Below, in pieces: positions 47,546 through 57,444 of a stretch of 64,000 nt of DNA. The stretch is from contig JAFQCA010000029.1 in NCBI GenBank assembly GCA_017399485.1, positions 124,001 through 188,000 of the forward strand, in the 5' to 3' direction. The stretch's first letter is position 1; each line of letters begins with the position of its first letter. The notes beneath the pieces were generated by a model. That model searched no databases, had not been told where the DNA came from, and worked only from the letters and a program-made list of their open reading frames with translations. The DNA is from Alistipes sp. (GTDB taxonomy: Bacteria > Bacteroidota > Bacteroidia > Bacteroidales > Rikenellaceae). Position numbers and translations under genes: made by a program.

Positions 47546-47920
47546 ATGAATCTTATAGGAAATATTATCTGGGTAGTATTTGGCGGATTGTTGCTTTCGC
47601 TGGGTTACCTCTTTGGTGGATTAATTCTCTGCTTGACTATCGTCGGAATTCCATTCGGAGTGCAGATTATGCGATTGGGAATGTTCGCCTTGTGGCCTTT
47701 TGGCGGTGAAGTGAAGCCTACGGACAATGTTATGGGCTGCCTGCCCGTATTGATGAACGTATTGTGGATTATCTTCGGCGGTATTGAGGTTGCCCTTACG
47801 CATCTTACGTTGGGTATTGTATTCTGTATCACAATCATCGGAATACCCTTTGGCCTACAACACTTTAAGTTGATGATGTATGCCATATTGCCCTTTGGTC
47901 ACAGAGTAGTCCGCCGATAA
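47546..47920 (+). CDS. yccF: YccF-family inner membrane protein
   Basis: 124-residue integral membrane protein with two copies of the YccF domain, visible as the repeated motif GLTIVGIPFGVQ-like (residues 29-40, LTIVGIPFGVQI) and ITIIGIPFGLQH (about 92-103). Function unknown. 45 nt after ilvA on the same strand with no terminator between, so probably the last gene of the transcript. A bidirectional terminator follows. Confidence 0.92.
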   Translation: MNLIGNIIWVVFGGLLLSLGYLFGGLILCLTIVGIPFGVQIMRLGMFALWPFGGEVKPTDNVMGCLPVLMNVLWIIFGGIEVALTHLTLGIVFCITIIGIPFGLQHFKLMMYAILPFGHRVVRR

Positions 47921-47954
47921 AAGCACCCCGATGACCATTTATTACAGACGCAAA

Positions 47955-47996
47955 AAAACCACTCCTGCCGAGTTATTCCGCAGGAGTGGTTTTGTT
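47955..47996. terminator. Bidirectional terminator after yccF
   Basis: 14-bp stem 47955-47968 (aaaaccactcctgc) with 47980-47993 (gcaggagtggtttt), 11-nt loop. It serves the ilv-leu-yccF transcript and the convergent DUF4836-like gene. Confidence 0.88.
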
Positions 47997-48011
47997 ATGT
48001 TTGACACAAGA

Positions 48012-49430
48012 CTATTTGCTAATGGGGAAAACTTGATATAAGTTCATATTACCATTAAAAGTTATCTCCACATTGCCTTGATTATTACCCGCAGTATTAA
48101 CCTTTATCTTCTCCATTTGCAGTTGACTGCCTACTATCGATGCCATCATAGACCCTTTCGACAACATTTGACTTAAAGTTTTAACATCAATATCAGCATA
48201 TAGGCTTGAATTGGGGGCAATATTAATCTTCTTGGGCAACGGCTCCTCTCGCAATTTAGTAACATCACGGCTATTAGATATAGCAAACACTCCATTTTTA
48301 TAATAAGCATACAACGGCATAGTGCCCATCTTACCTACATAACCATCACCTTTAGCCTGCCATTGCGCCTGGCTCGTTTGTGTGACTATATCACCAATAA
48401 GAGAAGAATCCTCGGACTCGCAAATTAGAGTAATAGGAAGGTAATTAGAGTTATCATTTTGTTCCTTATCTAAATATAGTACAATATCACCCTCTATCTT
48501 TGCGAAAACCTCATCAAATTCTACATCATTGATTATATTAGCATCGCCCAACACTACATCAAGTGGTGGCATAGCAATCTCGGGCTTGGAGGTATTTTTA
48601 GCACCCACAATAACAGCCACTGCAGTCGAAGGAACGTATTTCAACAAAGCGCCTTTTATCGGCATTAGTTTGGTATTCATTGATGTAAGATACTCCTGCG
48701 ATTCTGGCGTCGTAGCAGTAGCCGAAAGGTTTATATTGGTTTTGTTCTTGATTGTCTCTACGCCAACTATTGCATATAAACCATCAGGGATAGCATTTGT
48801 ATCATCCTCACCCTTGAGATGTTGCCCTTTTATGGCCACACGCAACTCGCCACGACTATTCAATAGCGTTTTTGCCACATCACAAGAGGCAAAACAATTA
48901 TCACCAAGCGAGAAGGCCTCCATATATTCCATAAAATCTAACCCATCAGTAGGGGTATCTGAAACCACGACAATCATCACTCGGCCATCTGAAATGAGCG
49001 CCGTTTGAGAGTCGTAACATCCAAAATAATGAGATTCTTGATAAAAAGAGATAGAGTCATTTGACCTTACTTGTTGCTGAAAATAACGCTTTAGACCTTT
49101 ACCATCTTTAACTTCAAGAATCAGCATAACGCTTTCGGCGTGAGGTGTCACACCGAAACACCAAGGTTTATTTCTATGAAGATAGTCCGCGTCACCTGCA
49201 ACAAGCGAAGATAGTATTTCAACGATTGTAGAATCATTGCCATCCAACATCTTAACAAAGTCCGCAGTGGATATGCCTGCCAAAGAACAAATTTTCTCGG
49301 CATCAACAAATGCTACGACATCAGCATCGGCAGTAATAACCCGCAGGGCTGATTGAGCATTAGTAGCATTAAAATAAGAACTTGCAACAAGAGCAAAGAA
49401 TGAAAGTAATAGTTGAAAGAGTTTTTTCAT
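48012..49430 (-). CDS. Exported DUF4836-like protein
   Basis: 472 residues with a signal peptide (MKKLFQLLLSFFALVASSYF, cleavage near TNAQ). The remainder is mixed alpha/beta with DVVAFVDAEKICSLAG near the N-terminus and long stretches alternating hydrophobic strands, resembling DUF4836 proteins of Bacteroidales. This assignment is tentative; no catalytic motif was recognised. No lipobox cysteine follows the signal. It has its own promoter and a nine-G tract upstream of it. Confidence 0.6.
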   Translation of the reverse strand: MKKLFQLLLSFFALVASSYFNATNAQSALRVITADADVVAFVDAEKICSLAGISTADFVKMLDGNDSTIVEILSSLVAGDADYLHRNKPWCFGVTPHAESVMLILEVKDGKGLKRYFQQQVRSNDSISFYQESHYFGCYDSQTALISDGRVMIVVVSDTPTDGLDFMEYMEAFSLGDNCFASCDVAKTLLNSRGELRVAIKGQHLKGEDDTNAIPDGLYAIVGVETIKNKTNINLSATATTPESQEYLTSMNTKLMPIKGALLKYVPSTAVAVIVGAKNTSKPEIAMPPLDVVLGDANIINDVEFDEVFAKIEGDIVLYLDKEQNDNSNYLPITLICESEDSSLIGDIVTQTSQAQWQAKGDGYVGKMGTMPLYAYYKNGVFAISNSRDVTKLREEPLPKKINIAPNSSLYADIDVKTLSQMLSKGSMMASIVGSQLQMEKIKVNTAGNNQGNVEITFNGNMNLYQVFPISK

Positions 49431-49470
49431 TTTCCTGTTTATTTAGTTAATAATATTAAAGAACTTTACG

Positions 49471-49502
49471 CAAAAGTAACACACAGAAAACATCCCTGCA
49501 AA
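49471..49502 (-). promoter_or_regulatory. Promoter of the DUF4836-like gene
   Basis: Minus strand: -33 TTTG (49502-49499), 20-nt spacer, -7 TACTTTTG (49478-49471). Leader of about 35 nt before ATG 49430. Confidence 0.75.
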
Positions 49503-49520
49503 TTATTGCAACAGTTTTTC

Positions 49521-49529
49521 GGGGGGGGG
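49521..49529. repeat. Nine-base G homopolymer
   Basis: Uninterrupted run of nine G on the plus strand (C on the minus strand), 18 nt upstream of the -33 element of the DUF4836-like promoter and 36 nt beyond the malQ stop. Confidence 0.95.
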
Positions 49530-49565
49530 TAATTTTTGACCAATATTGTGTACCTATTGGATAGT

Positions 49566-52034
49566 TTATACTTTTCGTTGCGCTACCAATTCGGCAATTA
49601 CTGCATTAAACTCTTCGGCAGAGATTAACTCTTCGAGTGTAAGATGCATACGATAACGCCAATAGTGGTTGGCATCTGCCGGGATATTGATTCGTTCGGC
49701 TGCGGGGTTAGCGATTCTTAGTGACTCATCAACGGCAAGCCAATCCTGCAATGGCAGAATAGCCAACATCGAGTGAGATTGCATATGGCGTAAGAGTATA
49801 TCGTAAGCCGTCTTGGCGGAACAAACCGCCTCTGCCACGCCTTCTCGATTCAGGACATTGGTCCAATAGCGATTTGCTACAGCGAAGTCCTCCTCCCACC
49901 AACCGCGAATCGTGGACATATCGTGTGTCGAAGTTGCTGCAACCGAGAGATATGGGTAGTGCTCCGTTGCACCAAACTCCACGCCAAACTGCTTGGGCAT
50001 ACGCTCAATCTCCAACGAGAGTATTCGCTCGGAATTCATTACATCGGCAACACACGCGGGAATCATTCCCAAATCCTCGCCACACGTAAGCATAGGCGAT
50101 GCCTGCATCAACGCGCGCAGGCGTTTGAGGGCATTATCGCGCCACATATCGTTATGACGATTGTAATAAAAATCCTCATACAGATGCATATAGGCACTCT
50201 GCTGTTCTTCGGTCAATGCAGCAAACTTTGCCGTACGGAATCCCTCTATGCGCGGGAAGAAACCACCCTGCGAATATGGATATTCCAAAAACAGGACATC
50301 GGTTGATGTCAAATCTTGAGCCACATCACGCTCCGCATCAAAATCGAAACCAAAAGCCACAATCTCCTGCGAAGTATATGGCATAGAAGGATTAAAATGG
50401 CCCAACACAGCGCTAACGGCATTGCGTGATACCTCCCATATACGGAAAAAACCCAAGATATGGTCGATACGATAGGCATCGAAATATCGCTCCATCTTCT
50501 TTAGTCGGGCACACCACCACGCATAGCCATCCTCGGCCATACGCGACCAATTATAGGTCGGGAAGCCCCAATTCTGGCCATTCTCTGCAAACGCATCGGG
50601 CGGAGCACCTGCCGACATTGTACAGTTATATAGTTCGGGGGCACACCACACATCGACGCTACGTGGTGCAACTCCTATTGGTATATCGCCCTTCAAGGCC
50701 ACACCTCGCTGATGTGCATAATCGCGAGCGTGACGCAACTGAACATCCAACAGATATTGTACAAAAGCGTAATAATAGGCTTCATCGTAATTCGCCCAAA
50801 CAAATTGCTCGGCCTGCTTGGCATCATATTCCGATAACTCCGACCACACGGAAAAATCTACTGTCGAATACCTATCTCGCAGAACACAGAACGCCATATA
50901 AGGCATCAGCCACATCTGACTCTCGGCGAAGAATCGCACAAATGACTCTGATTCTATCACGCTCTTACCGCAAGCAGAATATAGTTCGTGCAAATATTCG
51001 CTCTTAAGTTTGACGGTTGCCTCGTAATCAACGGCATCTTTTACGTTGAGGCGCTTACCGCGACTATCGAATTTCGATTTTATATCTTTAACTGTCTCTA
51101 CTACCGCCTCATCACTACACTCCACGCAACAAGTCAAGGCGTCATCTGGCGAAAGATATAGCGGATTCAAGGCAAATGCCGATATTGCATTATAGGGATA
51201 GGAATCTCGACGTGAGCCATCTGTCGTAGTATCATTAACAGGTAAGAGTTGAATCACCGACATCCCCGTAGCAGCAGCCCAATCGGCCATAAGACGCAAG
51301 TCGGCAAAATCTCCGCAGCCCCAACTACTCTTACTTCGCAACGAGAATACGGGAATGGCGACACCTGCGCCACGCCACGACATCTCGTCACGCAGGCGCA
51401 GACCTTGCATCACAACTACGCTTCTCATAGCCATTGGGAAACGGCGATTATCACCCTGCTCATAGAGTTTTAATCTATGAGTAGCAGCATCCAAGACCAC
51501 AAACTTGTACTCCGATGACATCACATCGCGCGGCAAAGCAACACTCCACACAGGGGCTTTGCTATCGTTCATAATGATGGCTTTATCGGTATCCCAACTG
51601 CCTAATGACTCTCGTTCTCCCACTACCGCCACAACCTCATCAGGCATTATGGTAGGGGCTGCAACTTCCAGCATCAAGCCATCGGAGTCCACTGAAACAT
51701 TATTTGCAAGCACAGATGTTGCCTGACGCCGAAATACACACTCCGTAAAGAGCGAAGAGTAAAGAGGTTGCTCGGCGGGTATATCCTGCCAGCAATCGAA
51801 CACTTCGGCATCCGTTCCCCAACTTACTTCGTGCTTAAGGGCCTCCTCGCGAAGAAGAGCACCACAATTATCTCGCAATTCGTAATGATAAATCGAGCCG
51901 CACTCCGTATCGCACTCTACGCACCATTGGCCTTCGGCACATTGATGCATCTGATGACTATTGCCACCATTGAAAACAACATATAAGGCCTCCGACAACG
52001 AAGCAAAATACTCGATATGAAACAACGAACGCAT
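49566..52034 (-). CDS. malQ: 4-alpha-glucanotransferase with N-terminal starch-binding modules
   Basis: GH77 disproportionating enzyme moving glucan chains during maltodextrin and glycogen use. 822 residues from ATG 52034, 10 nt after the stop of the preceding gene; the frame also opens ten codons earlier inside that gene. Residues 1-110 and 115-225 look like two CBM20-type modules (AVVGERESLGSWDTDKAI). The catalytic domain follows: IPVFSLRSKSSWGCGDFADL, nucleophile region YRIDHILGFFRIWEV, acid/base in CGEDLGMIP, and TSTHDMSTIRGWW. No signal peptide, so cytoplasmic. The two-CBM form is typical of Bacteroidetes MalQ. Confidence 0.94.
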   Translation of the reverse strand: MRSLFHIEYFASLSEALYVVFNGGNSHQMHQCAEGQWCVECDTECGSIYHYELRDNCGALLREEALKHEVSWGTDAEVFDCWQDIPAEQPLYSSLFTECVFRRQATSVLANNVSVDSDGLMLEVAAPTIMPDEVVAVVGERESLGSWDTDKAIIMNDSKAPVWSVALPRDVMSSEYKFVVLDAATHRLKLYEQGDNRRFPMAMRSVVVMQGLRLRDEMSWRGAGVAIPVFSLRSKSSWGCGDFADLRLMADWAAATGMSVIQLLPVNDTTTDGSRRDSYPYNAISAFALNPLYLSPDDALTCCVECSDEAVVETVKDIKSKFDSRGKRLNVKDAVDYEATVKLKSEYLHELYSACGKSVIESESFVRFFAESQMWLMPYMAFCVLRDRYSTVDFSVWSELSEYDAKQAEQFVWANYDEAYYYAFVQYLLDVQLRHARDYAHQRGVALKGDIPIGVAPRSVDVWCAPELYNCTMSAGAPPDAFAENGQNWGFPTYNWSRMAEDGYAWWCARLKKMERYFDAYRIDHILGFFRIWEVSRNAVSAVLGHFNPSMPYTSQEIVAFGFDFDAERDVAQDLTSTDVLFLEYPYSQGGFFPRIEGFRTAKFAALTEEQQSAYMHLYEDFYYNRHNDMWRDNALKRLRALMQASPMLTCGEDLGMIPACVADVMNSERILSLEIERMPKQFGVEFGATEHYPYLSVAATSTHDMSTIRGWWEEDFAVANRYWTNVLNREGVAEAVCSAKTAYDILLRHMQSHSMLAILPLQDWLAVDESLRIANPAAERINIPADANHYWRYRMHLTLEELISAEEFNAVIAELVAQRKV

Positions 52035-52044
52035 ATAACGAAAA

Positions 52045-54456
52045 CTAAAAATCTTTACCCACAAAGGCGGCTCCCGATGTAACGGTACCCTTCTGCTCCT
52101 TACCTGCGGTTGAATTGAAGTTATAACTCAACGACAGAGTAATATTGGGATAACGAGGCTTGACGAAAGTCGTAGCCTTGAGGGTTTGAGAATCGCGTAT
52201 ATGGTCATATCTCGCCGTATGGAACATATCGTGAGCAACGAGCGACAACGACATCTTGTTTTTTAGCAGTTGTTGCCTGATAGCAAGGTCAAAATAGCAA
52301 TAAGCCTCCTCGCGGCCCTGAGTCAAGACGGTAGGACCTATGACATTAGCATCAAACTGTATGCGAGTCGAGGGGGTAATAGTAAAATTGTTTATCCACG
52401 AGGCCGAATAACTGACATTCGAGGCATCGGTACTGCCTACAAAATCGGCCATAAACTTATAGTCGAAAACGCTACCGTTAAGAGTCATACTCCACCAGCG
52501 TGTATTACGAGTCTGAAGATTAGCCTCAAGGCCCAGCGTACGGTCCACACCGGCATTTATCAACGAGTCCAACGTTACACCCGGCTCATATGCTACACGA
52601 ATAAGGTCGTAAACGCCTCGGCGGTGACGATAGAAACCTGATACAGAGAGCGAGTTAGAGCCGTTGAAACTCTTGCGATAACCCACCTCTGCCGAATGTA
52701 TATACTCTGGCGCAAGGTCGGGGTTACCTGTAAGGCGTGTATAGTAGTCCTTATAGGTTATATATGGCTCCAACTTCCATACTCCTGCACGATTTGTGCG
52801 ATATGAGTAGCCTGCCGATATAGTGTTACCATTACCAGCATCATAGGCAAAGTGCGCCGAGGGGAATAACTCCAGACGTTTAACATAACGGTCTGCACCC
52901 TCAAAATCAATGGTGAGTTCATCTATCATATTATCAGCACGCACACCCGCATCCACGCTTACAGGGCCGAATTTATCGGTAAACATCAAATAGGCAGAGT
53001 GTATTTGACGACGATAGTAGAACGGAGTGTACAAATCGTCCTGCCATTCATACTCCTGCGCTGCACGGTCCCAATAACGGATTTTGTAATCACCGTGCTC
53101 GCTGTAAGTGGTATATTGATATCCCAACTCCATCTTGCCACCATCACGGTAGTTCAACTCATAGTTTGCCGCAGCATCAGCATCCCAATGGTGCTCATTT
53201 TCATATCCGCGAGTACCCTCCCAACGCGCTCCAGAGAGTTCAAAGAGGTTACTTTCGGTATATTCCAACGAATACCAATCATAGCGCACACGACCATTCA
53301 TAGAGAACTTATCACCTCGCTCGTTGATTTTCCAGACATAGTCAAACGACATCTGGCCAATATGTTTTTCGATATAGTTATGGTCGTGACTATCATAAAT
53401 AGCATCGTTTATGACAACGCCACCCTGCTCACGATACTCATCATAGAGCATATCACCACCATTGAGCCAACGAGTCATACCCCCTTGCGCCTCAACAACC
53501 AAATTATGGTTTGACTTATTTAACTCCCAACCTATACGGCCTATCTGCGAATCGGTACTACGATAACGCTCTCCAAGAGCATCCGAAGTAGTGATATAGT
53601 CATCAACGATTGTCGTTTTCAATTGATGGAAATCACTCTCATCCTTAATCTGAGAGCCTGCATAACCAATATACCAACGGCTGGCTCCTTTACGATAGTT
53701 GAGCAACAGGTCGGCATTCCACGTTCCTATGGTGCTACCCGAAAGATTAACCGAGCCACTAAAGCCTTGCTCATTATTATGTTTGGTTATGATGTTAACA
53801 ATACCCACATCACCGTCGGTTTTATATTTAGCCGATGGAGTGGTTATAATCTCTATATCCTCGATATTGGCTGCTGCTATCTGATTCAGAGCCTGCGTAC
53901 CCTCCAACATACTCGGCTTACCATCGACATAAACCAGAAATCCCGTACTGCCTCTAAACGACAGATTGCCATCGGCATCGATACGAACCGACGGAGCAGA
54001 CTTTAACACATCGACAGCCGTACCACCCGACGCCGACAACGATGCAGAGCCACTGATACGCTGGCGGTCAAGTTTATATACTATCTTGCTACGCTCACCC
54101 GATACTACTACCTCTTGAAGTCCCGTCTCGACAACCTGCAAGGCAATCTCTCCTAAATCGAAAGCGGAGCCTTGACGGAATTTAAGTAATTGGCTTGTAT
54201 ATGGTTGATAGCCTACAACCAATATAGACAGATAGAAATCTCCATCACGCACCTTGTCGATAGCAAATTCTCCGTTACGCACTGCTGTAGAGGCTATGGT
54301 GTGATTATCGGCGTCGACAATAACGACATCGGCATACTCTATTGCTTGGCGCGTAGAGGCATCAACGACACGGGCCTTAACGGCCGGAGATGAAGTCTGT
54401 GCAAAGAGTGCGATAGTATAAAATAGCGCACAAACAGTAAAGATAAAACGTTTCAT
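52045..54456 (-). CDS. Outer-membrane beta-barrel protein (TonB-dependent receptor-like, OMP_b-brl_3 type)
   Basis: 803 residues from ATG 54456, which starts a signal peptide (MKRFIFTVCALFYTIALFAQ); the upstream frame runs through a terminator and promoter and is not used. A carboxypeptidase regulatory-like domain spans about 27-110, a plug-like domain about 120-235 (GTAVDVLKSAPSVRIDADGN, FLVYVDGKPSMLEG), and a barrel of aromatic beta strands extends to the end. No SusD partner is adjacent, so it is more likely of the OMP_b-brl_3 group than SusC. Ligand unknown. malQ follows after 10 nt. Confidence 0.87.
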   Translation of the reverse strand: MKRFIFTVCALFYTIALFAQTSSPAVKARVVDASTRQAIEYADVVIVDADNHTIASTAVRNGEFAIDKVRDGDFYLSILVVGYQPYTSQLLKFRQGSAFDLGEIALQVVETGLQEVVVSGERSKIVYKLDRQRISGSASLSASGGTAVDVLKSAPSVRIDADGNLSFRGSTGFLVYVDGKPSMLEGTQALNQIAAANIEDIEIITTPSAKYKTDGDVGIVNIITKHNNEQGFSGSVNLSGSTIGTWNADLLLNYRKGASRWYIGYAGSQIKDESDFHQLKTTIVDDYITTSDALGERYRSTDSQIGRIGWELNKSNHNLVVEAQGGMTRWLNGGDMLYDEYREQGGVVINDAIYDSHDHNYIEKHIGQMSFDYVWKINERGDKFSMNGRVRYDWYSLEYTESNLFELSGARWEGTRGYENEHHWDADAAANYELNYRDGGKMELGYQYTTYSEHGDYKIRYWDRAAQEYEWQDDLYTPFYYRRQIHSAYLMFTDKFGPVSVDAGVRADNMIDELTIDFEGADRYVKRLELFPSAHFAYDAGNGNTISAGYSYRTNRAGVWKLEPYITYKDYYTRLTGNPDLAPEYIHSAEVGYRKSFNGSNSLSVSGFYRHRRGVYDLIRVAYEPGVTLDSLINAGVDRTLGLEANLQTRNTRWWSMTLNGSVFDYKFMADFVGSTDASNVSYSASWINNFTITPSTRIQFDANVIGPTVLTQGREEAYCYFDLAIRQQLLKNKMSLSLVAHDMFHTARYDHIRDSQTLKATTFVKPRYPNITLSLSYNFNSTAGKEQKGTVTSGAAFVGKDF

Positions 54457-54521
54457 AAACGAGGTTCTATGGGGTAAAAAACTAAATTCTATTAGTATCA
54501 AAATAACACAATTATATCGTA

Positions 54522-54529
54522 CAAATATA
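54522..54529 (-). promoter_or_regulatory. -7 element for the outer-membrane barrel gene
   Basis: TATATTTG on the minus strand, about 65 nt before ATG 54456. The -33 candidate (ATTG, 54552-54549) is one base off consensus with a 19-nt spacer. Confidence 0.5.
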
Positions 54530-54552
54530 CTAATAAATATGTAATAAACAAT

Positions 54553-54580
54553 AAGGCTCACCCCATATAGAGTGAGCCTT
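54553..54580 (-). terminator. Terminator after the sugar/ureide permease gene
   Basis: Perfect 9-bp stem aaggctcac/gtgagcctt around a 10-nt loop, followed on the minus strand by attgtttatt. It separates the permease from the outer-membrane barrel gene. Confidence 0.75.
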
Positions 54581-54604
54581 AGACTAAACTATTAAATAAT
54601 TATT

Positions 54605-55615
54605 TTAATTACCTCCTGAGAGGATAATCAAACCCAATCCTGCAATAAAGAAGAGGAACATAACACCGAGCAACATATCGGTCTTCTTATCGCTACCCTT
54701 AAACTCCTTCCAGATAAATACGCCCCAAATAGCGGCAATCATAGGAGCACCCTGGCCCAATGCATACGAGATTGCGGCACCAGCCTTACCCGCAGCAATA
54801 TAACTAAACGCTGTACCAAGACACCAGATGCAGCCACCCAACATACCTACAAGGTGTGTTGAGAATGAGCCCTTGAAGTACTCGCTATACGACACAGGCT
54901 CGCCAACAAAAGGATGACGCATAACCAACGTATTAAACACGAAGTTACTCAACAGCACACCGATAGAGAATACAAAGATTGCCGAATAAGGTGTAAGCAT
55001 ACCAGCAGTAGGTTGCTCAAAATTATTGAGGTCCATAGCCGCTGCAACAAAACGATAGAAGAACGACATCAGCACACCCGCTACCATCGAGAGGATAATA
55101 CCCTTGCGGTTAGATGTATTCTTTTCGCCACCCTTATTCATACGGCCCGACGCGATACCGTTACAAATAATGGCAACAACGATTAGAGCCACGCCCAAGA
55201 ATAGCAACATCGGGTCTCCCTTTGGAGCACCAATATAGTTGATAATAACTCCCAATACCAACGCCAAGCCTACTCCCAACGGAAAAGCAACAGACAGACC
55301 TGCCAATGACACCGATGCCGAAAGAAGGATATTCGATGCATTGAAAATCACACCACCAATAAGCACACTCAATATTCCAGAGCCTTTGGCCTGCATCAAA
55401 TCCTCAACAAAGGGGCGTCCCTGCTCACCGATACTACCCATTGTAAAGCCCAACAACAATGTAAATAGCACCATACCAATGACATAATCCCAATAGAATA
55501 GTTCATAACGCCACGTTTTGCCGGCCAACTTTTGAGTATTGCCCCACGAGCCCCAGCAGAGCATCGTAATAAAGCAGAATACGACTGCTAAAAGATAACT
55601 GTGTACAATAAACAT
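54605..55615 (-). CDS. GRP/ureide-permease-type sugar or nucleoside-related transporter
   Basis: 336-residue membrane protein with about ten helices in two repeats, of the drug/metabolite transporter superfamily. The opening FCFITMLCWGSWGNTQKLAGKTWRYELFYWDY is characteristic of the ureide permease/GRP sugar transporter group. Its substrate is not fixed by sequence; the ribokinase gene 57 nt upstream suggests ribose or a ribose-containing compound, which is inference. A terminator lies just downstream. Confidence 0.8.
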   Translation of the reverse strand: MFIVHSYLLAVVFCFITMLCWGSWGNTQKLAGKTWRYELFYWDYVIGMVLFTLLLGFTMGSIGEQGRPFVEDLMQAKGSGILSVLIGGVIFNASNILLSASVSLAGLSVAFPLGVGLALVLGVIINYIGAPKGDPMLLFLGVALIVVAIICNGIASGRMNKGGEKNTSNRKGIILSMVAGVLMSFFYRFVAAAMDLNNFEQPTAGMLTPYSAIFVFSIGVLLSNFVFNTLVMRHPFVGEPVSYSEYFKGSFSTHLVGMLGGCIWCLGTAFSYIAAGKAGAAISYALGQGAPMIAAIWGVFIWKEFKGSDKKTDMLLGVMFLFFIAGLGLIILSGGN

Positions 55616-55672
55616 AACTTTATAATTTTTAGATTACATTTTACTCATCGTGCATCTTCCCGCCCAAGACCA

Positions 55673-56602
55673 CTACCTCTTTTTGGGGTACATAAAGGCC
55701 CTTACCTCTTCACGTGTAGGTGCTGCGGGTTGAGCCCCCATACGTGTAACACTGATAGCCGCAGCAGCATTGGCCTCACGCACAGCATCAATTACAGAAC
55801 GGCCCTCTGCCAAGATACTAACCAACGCTCCATTAAATGTATCTCCTGCCGCCGTAGTATCCACAGCCTCGACCTTTCGTGCCTCAACAAGCATAAACAT
55901 CGCGCCATCATACACGAGTGCTCCATCGCTGCCCAACGTCACGATTACATTACGCGGGCCCATATCATAAATCACTTTGGCCGCGCGTTGCGCACTCTCA
56001 ATATCCTTAACCGTAATACCCGAAATACGAGATGCCTCGCTGCGATTGGGGGTGATAAGGAACAGGTTTTTCATCAACTCCTCGCTCAGAGGTTCTACGG
56101 GGGCCGGAGCGGGATTCAACACTACACGAACACCGGCCTCGGCGGCTATCTTGGCTGCATAGGTAACAGTCTCGACGGGAGTTTCCAACTGCATAAGGAC
56201 AATATTTGCTCCACGAACTTCGTCAATTGCTACATCTATATCCGACGGTGTGAGATGCATATTGGCTCCCGAAGCCACAACAATACAATTCTCGGCATTG
56301 CTATCTATCGTAATAAGCGCCACTCCCGAAGGATGCTCCTCATCAACAAAAACATAATCGGTAATTATGCCGTCCTGCTTCATTGACTCGCGTACTTGAC
56401 GACCAAACAAATCATCTCCCGTCTTGGCTATAAAAACCACACGATTGCCATAACGGGCAGCCGCAACGGCTTGATTGGCTCCTTTACCGCCTGCATTCAT
56501 AAAGAAATCACCACCCAAAACAGTTTCACCACCTGCAGGCAAGTGCGATGTCTTCACAACCATATCGGTATTGCTACTACCGATAACTACGATATTTTTC
56601 AT
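55673..56602 (-). CDS. rbsK: Ribokinase (PfkB family)
   Basis: Phosphorylates ribose to ribose-5-phosphate. 309 residues from ATG 56602; the ATG seven codons upstream would fall at the expected transcription start. VVIGSSNTDMV at the N-terminus, PfkB signature 1 GGKGANQAVAAARYGN, and signature 2 DTTAAGDTFNGAL with the catalytic Asp. Overall pattern fits ribokinase better than fructokinase or adenosine kinase. In one unit with the downstream permease. Confidence 0.9.
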   Translation of the reverse strand: MKNIVVIGSSNTDMVVKTSHLPAGGETVLGGDFFMNAGGKGANQAVAAARYGNRVVFIAKTGDDLFGRQVRESMKQDGIITDYVFVDEEHPSGVALITIDSNAENCIVVASGANMHLTPSDIDVAIDEVRGANIVLMQLETPVETVTYAAKIAAEAGVRVVLNPAPAPVEPLSEELMKNLFLITPNRSEASRISGITVKDIESAQRAAKVIYDMGPRNVIVTLGSDGALVYDGAMFMLVEARKVEAVDTTAAGDTFNGALVSILAEGRSVIDAVREANAAAAISVTRMGAQPAAPTREEVRAFMYPKKR

Positions 56603-56630
56603 ATTATCAGTTTTAATATTCATTCCTTTT

Positions 56631-56661
56631 CAAAATTACAAAAAATCTATCATATAACAAA
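56631..56661 (-). promoter_or_regulatory. rbsK promoter
   Basis: Minus strand: -33 TTTG (56661-56658), 19-nt spacer, -7 TAATTTTG (56638-56631). Transcription near 56625, about 20 nt before ATG 56602. Confidence 0.7.
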
Positions 56662-56662
56662 A

Positions 56663-56687
56663 TGGCGGACAATTTTTATGCCCGCCA
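56663..56687 (-). terminator. Weak terminator after deoD
   Basis: 6-bp stem tggcgg (56663-56668) / ccgcca (56682-56687); on the minus strand it is followed by ttttg. It abuts the rbsK promoter. Confidence 0.5.
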
Positions 56688-56721
56688 CTGCTTGTGAATA
56701 TCAAATCTGAATCAATTTATA

Positions 56722-57432
56722 TCAAATTATATCAAATGCAATCTCCATCATATTGGTAAAACTTGTCTGACGTTGCTCTGCCGAGCAAGCAGTACCGTGT
56801 ACAAGCGAATCCGAGATAGTACAGATACATAACGCCTCGTTACCGCTACGTGCCGCATTCATATAGAGTGCCGCGGCCTCCATCTCGACAGCCAAAACAC
56901 CCATCTTCTGCCACGCCTTCCAGCCATCAGCCGAATCGCCATAAAATACATCGCTCGAAAGCAGGTTTCCCGCCTTATATCGGATATCCATACTCTCGGC
57001 CTTCTCCACAGCGGCTCTCGCCATAGCGAAATCGGCAACAGGAGCAAACGTTCCCGGCAAGTTATACTGCGCAGCATAGTTAGAATCGGTACACGCACCA
57101 ATACCTATAACAACATCACCCAACTCCAAATCAGCATCGTAAGCACCCGCAGAACCTGTACGGATAATACGTTTCACGCCATAAAAGTTGAATAGTTCGT
57201 AGGTATAAATACCAATAGATGGCATACCCATACCGTGACCTTGTACCGACACGCGCTTGCCCTTATACATTCCTGTATATCCTAACATTCCGCGCACGGC
57301 ATTATATTGGATAGGAGATTCCAAAAAAGTCTCAGCCATAAACTTGGCTCGCAACGGGTCGCCAGCCATAATTACGCGCTCGGCAATCTCGCCTTCACGC
57401 GCTCCTATATGAGGTGTGGGTATTGCAGACAT
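56722..57432 (-). CDS. deoD: Purine nucleoside phosphorylase, DeoD type
   Basis: Phosphorolysis of purine (deoxy)nucleosides to base and (deoxy)ribose-1-phosphate. 236 residues from ATG 57432; a TTG four codons earlier overlaps the intergenic gap. [42 protein letters not shown] and the active-site EMEAAALYM with TISDSLVHG match hexameric DeoD. Placed 12 nt after nagB; last gene of this minus-strand unit. Confidence 0.95.
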   Translation of the reverse strand: MSAIPTPHIGAREGEIAERVIMAGDPLRAKFMAETFLESPIQYNAVRGMLGYTGMYKGKRVSVQGHGMGMPSIGIYTYELFNFYGVKRIIRTGSAGAYDADLELGDVVIGIGACTDSNYAAQYNLPGTFAPVADFAMARAAVEKAESMDIRYKAGNLLSSDVFYGDSADGWKAWQKMGVLAVEMEAAALYMNAARSGNEALCICTISDSLVHGTACSAEQRQTSFTNMMEIAFDII

Positions 57433-57444
57433 AGTAATACTCAA

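Noticed and set aside
54456..54561. Upstream start for the outer-membrane barrel protein
   Set aside because: Runs through the permease terminator and the promoter; the signal peptide begins at 54456.
55601..56386. 261-codon plus-strand open frame
   Set aside because: Antisense to ribokinase with low-complexity Arg/His/Cys-rich composition; shadow frame.
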